NCBI RefSeq assembly: GCF_001314325.1
Contig: NZ_CP009429.1
Coordinates: forward strand, 2,604,501-2,668,500
Length of the DNA: 64,000 nucleotides
Source: Sphingopyxis macrogoltabida
GTDB taxonomy: Bacteria; Pseudomonadota; Alphaproteobacteria; Sphingomonadales; Sphingomonadaceae
Direction of reading: 5' to 3'
Part shown: positions 1-10,478 of the stretch, one piece after another
Numbering within the stretch: position 1 is the first letter of the stretch
Layout: each line of letters begins with the position of its first letter
Notes under the pieces: model-generated
Seen by the model: only the letters and a program-made list of their open reading frames with translations
The model's database searches: none
Told to the model about the DNA's origin: nothing
Position numbers and translations under genes: made by a program

Positions 1-22
1 CCGCGGGCGTCATCCGCCGCCC

Positions 23-1600
<1,578 letters not shown>

Positions 1601-1651
1601 TTATTTCGAGGCATTCCGGCGGATCGGCGGCTTGTCCCGCGGGCAGTCCGC

Positions 1652-2584
1652 TCAGCCCGCTTCCTCGATGGTAAAGCGGCTGTTCGCCAGCGTCAGTTCG
1701 TCGCCGCAATGGCTGCACGCCGCGATCATATGCAGGTCGTGCCCGCACGGGCTGTGCGTCAGCAGCACCGGCGGTCCGCGCTCGTCGGAGAACCAGCGAT
1801 CGCCCCACTGGAGCAGCGCGAGGATCACCGGATAGAGGTCGCGGCCCTTTTCGGTGAGTTTATATTCGACCCGGTCGGCGTGCGCCGAATAGGGCGCGGT
1901 GCGCAATATGCCCTGCCTGACCAGCCGTTCGAGCCGCCCGGTCAATATGTTCGTCGCCATCAGCGTATCGCGCTGGATATCGTCGAAGCGGTTGATCCGC
2001 GTGAACATCGCGCGGACGACGAGCGTCGCCCAACGGTCGCCGAACAATTCGATCATCGTATCGACCAGCGGGCGACCGCCCGGCCGCCGTGCACCGACTT
2101 CTCCGCAGAAGCGACGGCGTTCATAAGCAGGTGTGACCTGCACCAGCCCCGGCCCTTCGCGCCATGCCACCTCGCGCGGGTCGATTTCGGTACGGCAATG
2201 CTCGCACGCGGGGACGGGCTCGGTCGCATGGCCGCAACTCGCATGGTGCAGCCGGACCTGAAAATCGCGGCTCGCCGCTTCCCACTTGTGCTGCCAGCGC
2301 AGCATCATCAGCGCGTTGGGAAACTGGTCGCGGCCCTTCGGGGTCAGGAAATAGTGAAAACCGCGTGCGCCCTTCTTGGCGACTTTGGCGAGACAGTCCT
2401 CCTCGACCAGCTTCTTGAGCCGCCCGTTAACGACCGACCGCGCAAGGCCCGTGCGCGCGACGAACTCGTCGAAGCTGTGGGTGCCGAGAAACGCCTGTTC
2501 CATGATCAGCAGGACCGGGACATCGCCGACGACGTCGAGCGCGCGCCAGATCGAACAGGCCCTGATCGTGCGTTCGTGTTTCAA
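1652..2584 (-). CDS. Tandem HxlR-family transcriptional regulator with two Cys clusters
   Basis: Contains two consecutive HxlR-type winged-helix units, at about residues 5-105 and 165-265. Each begins with the family's R/C-W-x-L-x-x-x-GD-type segment (ALDVVGDVPVLLI and TMIELFGDRWATLVV). Ordinary HxlR proteins have one unit and about 110-150 residues, so this protein is a fused dimer. Each unit is followed by the same cysteine pattern, CGH then C-x-x-C (CGHATEPVPACEHC and CGHDLHMIAACSHC), which looks like a small metal-binding knuckle. The start is either TTG at 2584 or TTG at 2602; 2584 places the HERTIRACS segment at the N-terminus as in the family. It is co-directional with and downstream of the TonB receptor at 2689-4977. 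The ligand is unknown. Confidence 0.82.
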   Translation of the reverse strand: MKHERTIRACSIWRALDVVGDVPVLLIMEQAFLGTHSFDEFVARTGLARSVVNGRLKKLVEEDCLAKVAKKGARGFHYFLTPKGRDQFPNALMMLRWQHKWEAASRDFQVRLHHASCGHATEPVPACEHCRTEIDPREVAWREGPGLVQVTPAYERRRFCGEVGARRPGGRPLVDTMIELFGDRWATLVVRAMFTRINRFDDIQRDTLMATNILTGRLERLVRQGILRTAPYSAHADRVEYKLTEKGRDLYPVILALLQWGDRWFSDERGPPVLLTHSPCGHDLHMIAACSHCGDELTLANSRFTIEEAG

Positions 2585-2656
2585 GCCGTCGCCATCCTTC
2601 AATCCGTGCCGCCCCTAGACCAAGGGCGATGCAGCGGCAAGGCCGGCACCCGTGGC

Positions 2657-2680
2657 GGGAGGGCGGCGAACCGCCCTCCC
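2657..2680 (-). terminator. Strong hairpin after the TonB receptor gene
   Basis: A perfect 10-bp GC-rich stem (GGGAGGGCGG pairing with CCGCCCTCCC) with a 4-base loop lies in the 86-base gap between the TonB receptor stop and the regulator start. On the minus strand the loop reads TTCG. No T-run follows, so intrinsic termination is not assured. It could also act as an mRNA-stabilising or attenuating hairpin between two co-directional genes. Confidence 0.45.
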
Positions 2681-2688
2681 CGCAACCA

Positions 2689-4977
2689 TCAGAAGCGCCC
2701 CGTCAGTTGCACTGCGATCGTCCGCGGCCGGTCGACGATGCCGTTATAGGCATTGCCCGCATTCCGCGTGATCGTCGTCGCGAGCGGCATCGAGCTTGCC
2801 GTCTGCAGGATCCGCTGGTTCGTCAGGTTGCGACCGATCAGCGCGATTTCCCAGCGGTCCTCGATTTCGGCGAGCGCGAGCCGCGCGCCGAGCTTCACAT
2901 AACCGTCCTGATGCGTCCGCGGGTCGAGATTCGCCGACGCGATATAGGAGGAGGAGAAGTCGGCATTGACGTTGAGCGCGACCTTCAGCCCGCTCGTCAC
3001 CGGGGTCGTGTAATCGACATTGAGGTTGCCCGACCATTTGGGGCTCAGTGCATTGCGCTTGCCCGAATAGTCGCAGAAGCCGTTCGGCCCCGGCACCTGC
3101 AGATAATAGCATTGCCCGTCGGTGAAGTTGGTGAATTTGAAATCGAGATAAGCGACCGCGCCGCTGACGGTCAGCCCGTCGGCGAGCGCGGCGCGGAAAT
3201 CGGCCTCGACACCCTGCGTCCGTGCGCCCGCAGCGTTGCGGACGTTGAAGTTCAGCGTGCCGTCGAAGATGTTGACCTGCAGATCCTTGTAGGTCGTGCG
3301 GTAGAGCGAGAGGTTGAACGCGACGTTCGGCCCCTTGTACTTCAGCCCCGCCTCGAAATTGTCCGCGCTCTCGTCCTGGAATTCGAACGCCCCCGGCTTC
3401 GCGACGGTGGTCGACGTCGGCAGCGAGTTCGACCGGATGTCGAAACCGCCCGCCTTGGTGCCCTTGGCGTAGGAGCCATAAAGCATCAGGTCGTCGGTCG
3501 CGTCGAACTGGACATTGACCATCGGATTGAAGCTGTCTTCGCTGAGCTCGCCCGAGATGCTGTGCGCCTCGATGTTCAGCGCCCGGAATACCGCGGCCAC
3601 GACCGGTGCGGGCGCGGTACTGAGCGGGCCCTGAACGATCGCGAGCGTGCGGCTGCCGCTCTTCTTTTCATGGTTGAAGCGGGCGCCCGCGGTGATGCGA
3701 AAGCGGTCGCTGAGCGCCAGTTCGCCCTGCGCGAAGGCCGAGATCAAATCCGACTTCTGGTTGTAATCACGGTCGTTGCGCGTGTCGCCGAGCGCGCTGA
3801 ACGGCGCGCCCAAGGCAAGGAAGGTCGGGTTGAACAGGGTGAAATCCTGCACGTCGAGCTTGGCATTCTGGTAGTAGAGACCGGCAATATAGTTGAAGGT
3901 CTCGCCGCCGGGCGAGGTCAGGCGAAGCTCCTGCGAAAATTGCCGGTAATCCTCGCGCAAATTGGTCCCATCGAGAAAGCTGATGCCCGAGAAATCGACG
4001 TCGACGATCTCGCGCGTCTTGTAGTCGAGCAGCGACGACACCGAGGTCAGCGTATGCTCGCCGACTTCGAGGTCCATGTTCAGCGTCGCGCCGAACACCT
4101 TGTTGCGGCTTTGATAGCCATTATCCTCGCGGACATAGTCGGGATCGGTGCTGACGAAGAATGGCCCCTGGAAGACAGCGTTATAGTTGCCGACCGCGCC
4201 GAACACATCGCGCGGCTGGCCCTTCGCCTCGAAATCGGCATATTCGAGCTTGAGCTCGGCGGCGAACGGCCCGCCGCGATCGAACTCCAGCTTGCCGCGG
4301 AAATATTTCTCGTCGACGTTCGGCTCGTTGCGGTCGAGTTTCTGGTTGTAGAAATAGCCGTCCATCGTCCGGTAATAGCCGACCACGCGCGCCTCGACGC
4401 CCTCGGTCAGCGGCCCCGAGAGCACGCCGCTGAGCTGGAATTCCTTGTGGTTGAATTCATAAAGGCCGCTAACCATGCCCTCGAACTCGTCGGTCGGGCT
4501 GCGGGTGGTGATGTTGACCGCGCCGGCGATGGCGTTCTTGCCGAACAGGGTCGGCTGCGGCCCGCGCAGCACCTCGACGCGCTCCATGTCGATCAGCGGC
4601 AGGCGCGACAGCTGGTCGCGGCCGTAATAGACGCCGTCGACGAACATCGCGACCGACTGCTCGAAACCCTTGTTGTCGCCCGACGCGATGCCGCGGATCG
4701 CGATGCGGTTGGCGATCGCGGTCTGGGTGATCTTGAGGTTGGGGACCGCCGAGCTGATCTGTTCGAGGTTGGTCTGGCCATAATTTTCGACCTGCTTGCC
4801 GCTGATCGCGGAAATCGAGATCGGCACGTCCGACAGGCCCTCGGCGCGCTTCTGCGCAGTGACGATGATTTCCTCGAGCCCGCCCTGCGTGTCGGCAGGC
4901 GCCGTTTCCTGCGCAAAGGCGATTCCGGGCGTGGCGAGCGCGGTCGCGGCAAACAGCACAGCAAAGCTGGTTTTCAT
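2689..4977 (-). CDS. TonB-dependent outer-membrane receptor
   Basis: A 22-stranded-barrel receptor of 762 residues that should import a scarce ligand across the outer membrane using TonB energy. The signal peptide ends at about residue 22 (ALATPGIAFAQ). Next comes a TonB-box-like EEIIVTAQKR segment, a plug domain (VPNLKITQTAIANRIAIRG, then MERVEVLRGPQPTLFGKNA at about residues 135-153) and a long barrel. The protein ends in a C-terminal aromatic (QLTGRF), the usual outer-membrane assembly signal. It diverges from the nitronate monooxygenase/carotenoid-oxygenase operon, so it probably takes up the substrate for that operon or for the island. The ligand cannot be read from the sequence; sphingomonad receptors of this type often serve hydrophobic catabolic substrates rather than siderophores. 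Confidence 0.93.
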   Translation of the reverse strand: MKTSFAVLFAATALATPGIAFAQETAPADTQGGLEEIIVTAQKRAEGLSDVPISISAISGKQVENYGQTNLEQISSAVPNLKITQTAIANRIAIRGIASGDNKGFEQSVAMFVDGVYYGRDQLSRLPLIDMERVEVLRGPQPTLFGKNAIAGAVNITTRSPTDEFEGMVSGLYEFNHKEFQLSGVLSGPLTEGVEARVVGYYRTMDGYFYNQKLDRNEPNVDEKYFRGKLEFDRGGPFAAELKLEYADFEAKGQPRDVFGAVGNYNAVFQGPFFVSTDPDYVREDNGYQSRNKVFGATLNMDLEVGEHTLTSVSSLLDYKTREIVDVDFSGISFLDGTNLREDYRQFSQELRLTSPGGETFNYIAGLYYQNAKLDVQDFTLFNPTFLALGAPFSALGDTRNDRDYNQKSDLISAFAQGELALSDRFRITAGARFNHEKKSGSRTLAIVQGPLSTAPAPVVAAVFRALNIEAHSISGELSEDSFNPMVNVQFDATDDLMLYGSYAKGTKAGGFDIRSNSLPTSTTVAKPGAFEFQDESADNFEAGLKYKGPNVAFNLSLYRTTYKDLQVNIFDGTLNFNVRNAAGARTQGVEADFRAALADGLTVSGAVAYLDFKFTNFTDGQCYYLQVPGPNGFCDYSGKRNALSPKWSGNLNVDYTTPVTSGLKVALNVNADFSSSYIASANLDPRTHQDGYVKLGARLALAEIEDRWEIALIGRNLTNQRILQTASSMPLATTITRNAGNAYNGIVDRPRTIAVQLTGRF

Positions 4978-5048
4978 AATCTATCTCCCTCCCACCATCG
5001 TCGGGGGCACCCGCGATGTTTTTCTGGCCTTGCGACTCTTATCGTCTT

Positions 5049-5055
5049 TAAGTAT
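5049..5055. promoter_or_regulatory. Half-site resembling the island-wide palindrome
   Basis: TAAGTAT here (ATACTTA on the other strand) matches the conserved half of the palindromes at 19573, 27589, 35481 and 43409. The other half is degenerate. It lies in the 114-base divergent region between the TonB receptor (minus) and the nitronate monooxygenase operon (plus). It is a weak candidate only. Confidence 0.3.
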
Positions 5056-5091
5056 CGTTATGCAAGTCAGATAATTTGGAGAGGATAAAAG

Positions 5092-6060
5092 GTGCCGAAA
5101 AACGGCCTTCCACCGGCGCTCACGCGCAATTTGCGGCTGCCGGCGATCGCCGCGCCGATGTTTCTTGTGTCGGGTCCCGAGATGGTGATCGCAGCGTCGC
5201 GCTCGGGCGTCATCGGCAGCTTCCCTGCCCCCAATGCGCGCACGTCAGCAGACCTCGAGGATTGGGTGAGCCGGATCGACGCGGCGCTGTCGAATGATCC
5301 CGACGCCGCGCCTTGGGCGGTCAATCTGGTCGTCCATCCGTCGAACAGCCGCCTGCTCGACGACCTCGCCTGTGTCGTCCGCCACAAGGTGCCGCTGGTG
5401 ATTACCGCGCTCGGCAGCCCGGCACGGGTGGTCGAAGAAATCCACGCCTATGACGGGCTCGTTTTCGCCGACGTCAATTCGGTGGGCTTTGCGCGCAAGG
5501 CCGCTGCGGCCGGGGTCGACGGCCTCGTGCTCGTCGCCGCCGGCGCGGGCGGACATACCGGCGCGACCGCGGGCTTCGCCTTCGTCGAGGAGGTGCGGCA
5601 GTTCTGGGATGGGCCGCTCGTACTCGGCGGTGCCATCTCGACTGGCCATGCGGTGCGCGCCGCGGAAATCCTAGGCGCCGACCTCGCCTATCTCGGCACT
5701 TCGCTGATCGCCTGCACCGAGAGCATGGCGGTGCAACCTTATAAGGACATGGTCGTTGCGGCGGGGGCCGAGGATATCGTGCCGTCGAAGGGCATTACGG
5801 GCGTCACGGCTAACTGGCTGAAATCGAGCCTGATCGCCGCGGGCTATGACCCGGCGAACATGCCCGAGGACAAGCGGCCGAACTTCTCGGACGCGCAGGA
5901 CGATGCGAAGGCGTGGAAGAATGTCTGGTCCGCGGGCCAAGGCGTCGGCGCCGTGCGCGCGGTCGAACCCGTCGCGACCATCGTCGACCGCCTCGTGAAA
6001 GAATATGATGCCGCCGCCGCAAGGCCGCGCTTTGCCGCCGCCGAAGGAGTCCCCGCATGA
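5092..6060 (+). CDS. Nitronate monooxygenase / 2-nitropropane dioxygenase family flavoprotein
   Basis: A 322-residue FMN TIM-barrel protein. The family signature GAGGHTG is at residues 151-157 with the candidate catalytic His155. GGAIS at 179-183 and YLGTS at about 200-204 form the FMN phosphate-binding edge. The start is GTG at 5092, preceded by a good GGAGAGG ribosome-binding site. Family members oxidise nitronates, but many homologues in catabolic clusters act on other carbanion-like substrates or as enoyl reductases, so the substrate is open. It is the first gene of an operon and overlaps the carotenoid-oxygenase gene by 4 bases (ATGA). Confidence 0.85.
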   Translation: MPKNGLPPALTRNLRLPAIAAPMFLVSGPEMVIAASRSGVIGSFPAPNARTSADLEDWVSRIDAALSNDPDAAPWAVNLVVHPSNSRLLDDLACVVRHKVPLVITALGSPARVVEEIHAYDGLVFADVNSVGFARKAAAAGVDGLVLVAAGAGGHTGATAGFAFVEEVRQFWDGPLVLGGAISTGHAVRAAEILGADLAYLGTSLIACTESMAVQPYKDMVVAAGAEDIVPSKGITGVTANWLKSSLIAAGYDPANMPEDKRPNFSDAQDDAKAWKNVWSAGQGVGAVRAVEPVATIVDRLVKEYDAAAARPRFAAAEGVPA

Positions 6061-7553
6061 CCGCACAGCTCGTAGACACGATCCGGACCACGATCCAGCC
6101 GAACGACCATCCCTATATGAAGGACGCTTGGCGCCCGACGTACAATGAGTGGAACGCGATCTTCGCCAATGGCGATGCCGAGGTGATCGGAACGATCCCG
6201 ACCGACATCGACGGCGTTTACGTGCGCACCGGCGAGAACCAGATCCACGAACCGATCGGGCGTTATCATCCGTTCGACGGCGACGGCTTCATCCACGCCA
6301 TCTCGTTCAAGGACGGCCGCGCGAGCTATCGCAGCCGCTTCGTGCGCACCAAGGGCTTCGAGGCCGAGAAGGAGGCGGGACGCTCGCTGTGGGCGGGGCT
6401 GATGGAGCCGCCGCACAAATCGACGCGCCATGGCTGGGGGGCGCAGGAGTGGCTGAAGGATTCATCCTCGACCGACGTCGCGATCCACGCGGGCAAGATC
6501 ATCTCGACCTTCTATCAGTGCGGTGAGGCCTACCGGCTCGACCCATTCACGCTCGAACAGTTCGGCACCGAAAGCTGGGTCCCGCTCGACGGGATTTCGG
6601 CGCATTGCAAGGTCGACCTCGCGACCGGAGAATTGATGTTTTTCAATTACTCCAAGCACGCACCTTACATGCATTATGGCGTCGTCGGGGCCGACAATAA
6701 GCTTAAGCACTATATCCCCGTGCCGCTCGCCGGGCCGCGCCTTCCGCACGACATGGCGTTCACCGAAAATTACACGATCCTCAACGACATGCCGCTCTAC
6801 TGGAATGAAGAGCTGCTCGAACGGAAGCTGCACGTCGTCCAGTTCCACCCCGACGAAAAGACGCGCTTCGCGATCATCCCGCGGCACGGCCAGCCCGAGG
6901 ACATCCGCTGGTTCGAAGCCGAGCCGACCTACACGCTCCACTGGCTCAACGCGTGGGAGGAAGGCGACGAGATCATCCTCGACGGCTATTATCAGGAAGA
7001 GCCGATGCCGAAGTCCTATCCCAATGCCCCCGAGGGCTTGGAGCGGATGATGGCCTATCTCGACCAGGGACTGCTCAAGCCGCGCCTTCACCGCTGGCGA
7101 TTCAACCTGAAGACCGGCAAGACGACCGAGCAAAGGCTCGATGACCGCGATCTCGAATTCGGGATGTTCAACCACCGCTATGCCGGCAAGCCCTATCGCT
7201 ACGCCTATAGCGCGATCCCCGAGCCCGGCTGGTTCCTGTTCCGCGGGCTCGTCAAGCACGACCTCAATGCGGGGACGAGCGAGGAGTATGAATTCGGCCC
7301 CGGCCGCTTCGGCAGCGAAGCGCCGTTCGCGCCGCGCATCGATGCGAAGGACGAGGACGACGGCTATCTCGTCTCCTTCATTGCCGACCTTGAGACCGAC
7401 ACGTCCGAATGCGTTCTGATCGACGCGAAGAACGTCGCGGCGGGACCGGTGTGCCGGATCATCCTGCCCGAACGCATCTGTTCGGGCACGCACACCGTGT
7501 GGGCGAGCGGCGACGATATCGGCATGGGCAAAAACAGCGTGCTGGCCGCCTGA
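6057..7553 (+). CDS. Carotenoid cleavage oxygenase family (lignostilbene dioxygenase-like)
   Basis: A non-haem iron dioxygenase of 498 residues that should cleave a C=C bond in an apocarotenoid, stilbene or phenylpropene. All four iron-binding histidines of the seven-bladed propeller are visible: His183 (SAHCK), His231 (LPHDM), His295 (TLHWL) and His479 (GTHTVW). YHPFDGDGFIH near residue 70 is the typical first-blade motif. It is translationally coupled to the upstream flavoprotein (4-base overlap) and followed after 1 base by an acyl-CoA synthetase. That order suggests the aldehyde or acid product is activated to a CoA thioester. The true substrate is unknown; bacterial relatives include isoeugenol and lignostilbene oxygenases. 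Confidence 0.9.
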   Translation: MTAQLVDTIRTTIQPNDHPYMKDAWRPTYNEWNAIFANGDAEVIGTIPTDIDGVYVRTGENQIHEPIGRYHPFDGDGFIHAISFKDGRASYRSRFVRTKGFEAEKEAGRSLWAGLMEPPHKSTRHGWGAQEWLKDSSSTDVAIHAGKIISTFYQCGEAYRLDPFTLEQFGTESWVPLDGISAHCKVDLATGELMFFNYSKHAPYMHYGVVGADNKLKHYIPVPLAGPRLPHDMAFTENYTILNDMPLYWNEELLERKLHVVQFHPDEKTRFAIIPRHGQPEDIRWFEAEPTYTLHWLNAWEEGDEIILDGYYQEEPMPKSYPNAPEGLERMMAYLDQGLLKPRLHRWRFNLKTGKTTEQRLDDRDLEFGMFNHRYAGKPYRYAYSAIPEPGWFLFRGLVKHDLNAGTSEEYEFGPGRFGSEAPFAPRIDAKDEDDGYLVSFIADLETDTSECVLIDAKNVAAGPVCRIILPERICSGTHTVWASGDDIGMGKNSVLAA

Positions 7554-7554
7554 G

Positions 7555-9246
7555 ATGATCGTCGCGGGAGAGGATAAAAGGCGGCGACATCGGGAGAGCG
7601 GCTGGTGGGGCGACAAGACCTTCGCCGACCTGTTCGCCGCCAACGCCGAGGCGCATCCCCAGCGGCTCGCGCTGGTCGATGCGCCCAACCGCGGCGACTT
7701 CGCCTTCGGCGAGCCGCAGCGGCTGAGCTATGCCGAACTCGAAGCCGAGGTCGACCGGATCGCGGGCGCGTTGATCGTCGCGGGGATCGGCAAGGATGAC
7801 GCGCTGCTCGTCCAGCTTCCGAATATCAGCGAGTTCGTTGCGCTCTATTTTGCGGCGGCGAAGATCGGTGCGATCGTCAGCCCCGCGGCGGTGCAATATC
7901 GCAGCCATGAGCTGAAGGGCATGATCAGCGTGGTCGAGCCCAAAGCCTTCGTTTGCGCGACGCAGGTCAAGGGATGCGACCATGTCGGCGTCGCGGCACC
8001 ATTGCTCGACGGCATCCGGTTAATGACTTTCGGTCCCAACCCACCTGCCGGTGCGCTCGACCTCTCGACCGCCGCGGGCGACGAAGTCGCCCTCGCCGCG
8101 CATGTCGCCGCGAACCCGGTCGATGCCGACGATATCTTCACCATCTGCTGGACCTCGGGCACCACCGGCGTACCCAAGGGCGTTCCGCGCAGCCACAACC
8201 ACTGGATCGCGGTCGCGGGCGCGGGATATGAAGCGATGAAGGTCGGGCCGGGCGATGTCCTGCTCAACCCCTTCCCGCTCATCAACATGGCGAGCATCGG
8301 CGGCATCACGATGTGCTGGCTGACCAGCGCCGGCACGATGGTGCTGCACCACCCCTTCGATCCCGGCATCTACCTCAGGCAGATCGCGACCGAGCGGCCG
8401 AGCCTGACGATCGCGCCGCCCGCGGTGCTCAACATGCTGCTCCAGAATGAGGCGCTGCTCGCGGCGGGCGACCTGTCCAGCCTGCGCGTCATCGCCTCGG
8501 GCTCGGCGCCGCTGGCGCCCGCGATGGTGCGCGGGTTTCAGGAAAAGCTCGGCATCATCATCGTCAATGTCTTCGGGTCGAACGAGGGGATGAGTTTCAT
8601 CACCGGCGAGGGCGACATGCCCGATCCCGACAAGCGCGCGAGCCTTTTTCCGCGGCGCGGTACCTATCAGCGCCCCTATGGCGAGGGCCGCGCGCCCAAT
8701 ATCGAAAGCCGCCTCGTCCCGCCTGGCGGCGGCGATCCGATCGAGGCCGACGGCGTATCGGGCGAGTTGCAGATCCGCGGGCCGACGCTGTTCGAGGGCT
8801 ATCACAACGCCCCCGAGCGCACCGCCGAAGCCTTCACCGACGACGGCTGGTTCCGCACCGGCGACCTGTTCGAGATCGCCGAGGGCGGCGATTTCTATCG
8901 CTTCGTCGGGCGCTGCAAGGATCTGATCATCCGCGGCGGGGTGAACATCTCACCCGAGGAGATCGACCAGTTGCTCGGCGGGCATCCGTTGCTGGCCGAG
9001 GCGTGCACCTTCTCGCTCCCCGATCCGACGATGGGCGAGCGCATCGGTCTCGCCTATGTCCCGCGCGGCGCCGACGATGTCGGGATCGGCGAGGTCACCG
9101 ACTATCTGCGCGGCCACGATCTCGCGGTCTTCAAACTGCCCGAGCGCCTGTTCCGCTTCGACGCCTTGCCGCGCAACGTCACCAACAAGGTGATGCGCAG
9201 CGAAGTCCGCGACATGGCGCTCGCCACTCTCGAAAAGGAAGCCTGA
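7555..9246 (+). CDS. AMP-dependent acyl-CoA synthetase
   Basis: Activates a carboxylic acid to an acyl-adenylate and then an acyl-CoA. The 563-residue protein contains the ATP-binding loop TSGTTGVPKG near residue 203, the FGSNEG adenine-binding segment, and DDGWFRTGDL. RGGVNISPEEID follows near the hinge, and a C-terminal NKVMRSEVR carries the candidate catalytic lysine. The ATG at 7555 is 1 base after the preceding stop. A GAGAGGATAAAAG stretch like the ribosome-binding site at 5079 lies just inside the gene, so the N-terminus is slightly uncertain. As an operon member between the cleavage oxygenase and two thiolases, it probably loads the cleavage product onto CoA. Confidence 0.9.
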   Translation: MIVAGEDKRRRHRESGWWGDKTFADLFAANAEAHPQRLALVDAPNRGDFAFGEPQRLSYAELEAEVDRIAGALIVAGIGKDDALLVQLPNISEFVALYFAAAKIGAIVSPAAVQYRSHELKGMISVVEPKAFVCATQVKGCDHVGVAAPLLDGIRLMTFGPNPPAGALDLSTAAGDEVALAAHVAANPVDADDIFTICWTSGTTGVPKGVPRSHNHWIAVAGAGYEAMKVGPGDVLLNPFPLINMASIGGITMCWLTSAGTMVLHHPFDPGIYLRQIATERPSLTIAPPAVLNMLLQNEALLAAGDLSSLRVIASGSAPLAPAMVRGFQEKLGIIIVNVFGSNEGMSFITGEGDMPDPDKRASLFPRRGTYQRPYGEGRAPNIESRLVPPGGGDPIEADGVSGELQIRGPTLFEGYHNAPERTAEAFTDDGWFRTGDLFEIAEGGDFYRFVGRCKDLIIRGGVNISPEEIDQLLGGHPLLAEACTFSLPDPTMGERIGLAYVPRGADDVGIGEVTDYLRGHDLAVFKLPERLFRFDALPRNVTNKVMRSEVRDMALATLEKEA

Positions 9247-9247
9247 C

Positions 9248-10477
9248 ATGGCGAAAGACGTCTTCATCCTCGGCGGCGCGCAGAGCGACTTCGCGCGCAA
9301 CCTCGAACGCGAGGGCGGCGGCCTGTTCGAACTGTTCCGCGACGTCGCCGAAGCCGCGTTCGTCGCGACGGGCATCGAGCCCAAAGAGGTCGAGACCGCA
9401 CATGTCGGCAATTTCGTCGGCGAGCTTTTCGCGGGACAGGGTCAGCTCGGCGGCTTTTTCGGCCACGTCCACCCCGACCTCGCGGGTATTCCGGCGTCGC
9501 GACACGAGGCTGCGTGCGCGTCGGGTAGCATCGCGATCCTCGCTGCCGCGGCCGAGATCGAGGCCGAACGCTACGGCCTTGCGCTCGTGCTCGGCATCGA
9601 ACTGATGCGGAACGTCCCCGGCCAGCGCGCCGCCGAATATCTCGGCGCCGCCGCATGGGCAGGACGCGAGGCACAGGAGGCGCGATACCTGTGGCCCTAT
9701 ATGTTCGCGCGCGTCGCCGAGGAATATGAAGAGCGCTTCGGGCTCGACCGCGCGCATCTGCGCGGCATTTCAGCCAATAATTTCGCGAACGCCAAGAAGA
9801 ACCCGAACTCGCAGACGCGCGGCTGGGCGATCACCGACGAGCATCTCGGCGAGAATGACGAGGTCAACCCGCTGATCGAGGGCAGCCTGCGCAAGTCCGA
9901 TTGCGGGCAGGTTACCGACGGCGCTGCGGCGATTTTCCTCGCCTCGCACGAGGTTGCCGAGGCTTATGCCAAGCGCCGCGGCATTCCGATCGAGAGCATC
10001 CCACGCATCAAGGGCTGGGGCCATGCCACCGCGCCCCTGCTCTATTCGACCAAGGTCGCGGACAGCCGCGGCGGCGACTATGTCTTCCCCAGCGTGCGCA
10101 AGGCGATGATGGATGCGCTGCGCCGCGCCGGGATGCCCGACATCTATGCATGCGACGGGGTCGAGGTGCATGATTGCTTCTCGATCACCGAATATATGGC
10201 GATCGACCATTTCGGGATTACCAAACCGGGCGAAAGCTGGCGCGCGGTCGAGGACGGCACGATTGCCTTGGGCGGAAAGCTGCCGGTCAATCCGTCGGGA
10301 GGGCTGATCGGGCTCGGCCATCCCGTCGGGGCCACCGGCGTCCGCATGCTCCTCGATAGCTGGCGACAGGTCACCGGCAATGCCGGCGACTATCAAGTCG
10401 AGGGCGCGAAGAACTTCGCGACCTTCAACGTCGGCGGCAGCGCAACGACCGCGGTCAGCTTCGTCATCGGCACCTGA
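9248..10477 (+). CDS. SCP-x-type thiolase (acetyl-CoA acetyltransferase family)
   Basis: A 409-residue thiolase-fold enzyme expected to cleave or form a 3-ketoacyl-CoA. The nucleophilic cysteine is Cys90 in HEAACASGS, and the general-base histidine lies in GLGHPVGATG near residue 360. The usual NEAF box is replaced by HDCF (VEVHDCFSI), the hallmark of the SCP-x/SCP2 branch. That branch also lacks the C-terminal catalytic cysteine of classical thiolases. It starts 1 base after the ligase stop and is followed immediately by a second, different thiolase. In this context it probably shortens the side chain of the activated product. Confidence 0.88.
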   Translation: MAKDVFILGGAQSDFARNLEREGGGLFELFRDVAEAAFVATGIEPKEVETAHVGNFVGELFAGQGQLGGFFGHVHPDLAGIPASRHEAACASGSIAILAAAAEIEAERYGLALVLGIELMRNVPGQRAAEYLGAAAWAGREAQEARYLWPYMFARVAEEYEERFGLDRAHLRGISANNFANAKKNPNSQTRGWAITDEHLGENDEVNPLIEGSLRKSDCGQVTDGAAAIFLASHEVAEAYAKRRGIPIESIPRIKGWGHATAPLLYSTKVADSRGGDYVFPSVRKAMMDALRRAGMPDIYACDGVEVHDCFSITEYMAIDHFGITKPGESWRAVEDGTIALGGKLPVNPSGGLIGLGHPVGATGVRMLLDSWRQVTGNAGDYQVEGAKNFATFNVGGSATTAVSFVIGT

Positions 10478-10478
10478 T

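Noticed and set aside
2629..5088. Plus-strand 819-codon open frame opposite the TonB receptor
   Set aside because: Antisense shadow; Arg/Ala/Glu-rich low-complexity product with no motif, while the minus strand encodes a complete receptor.
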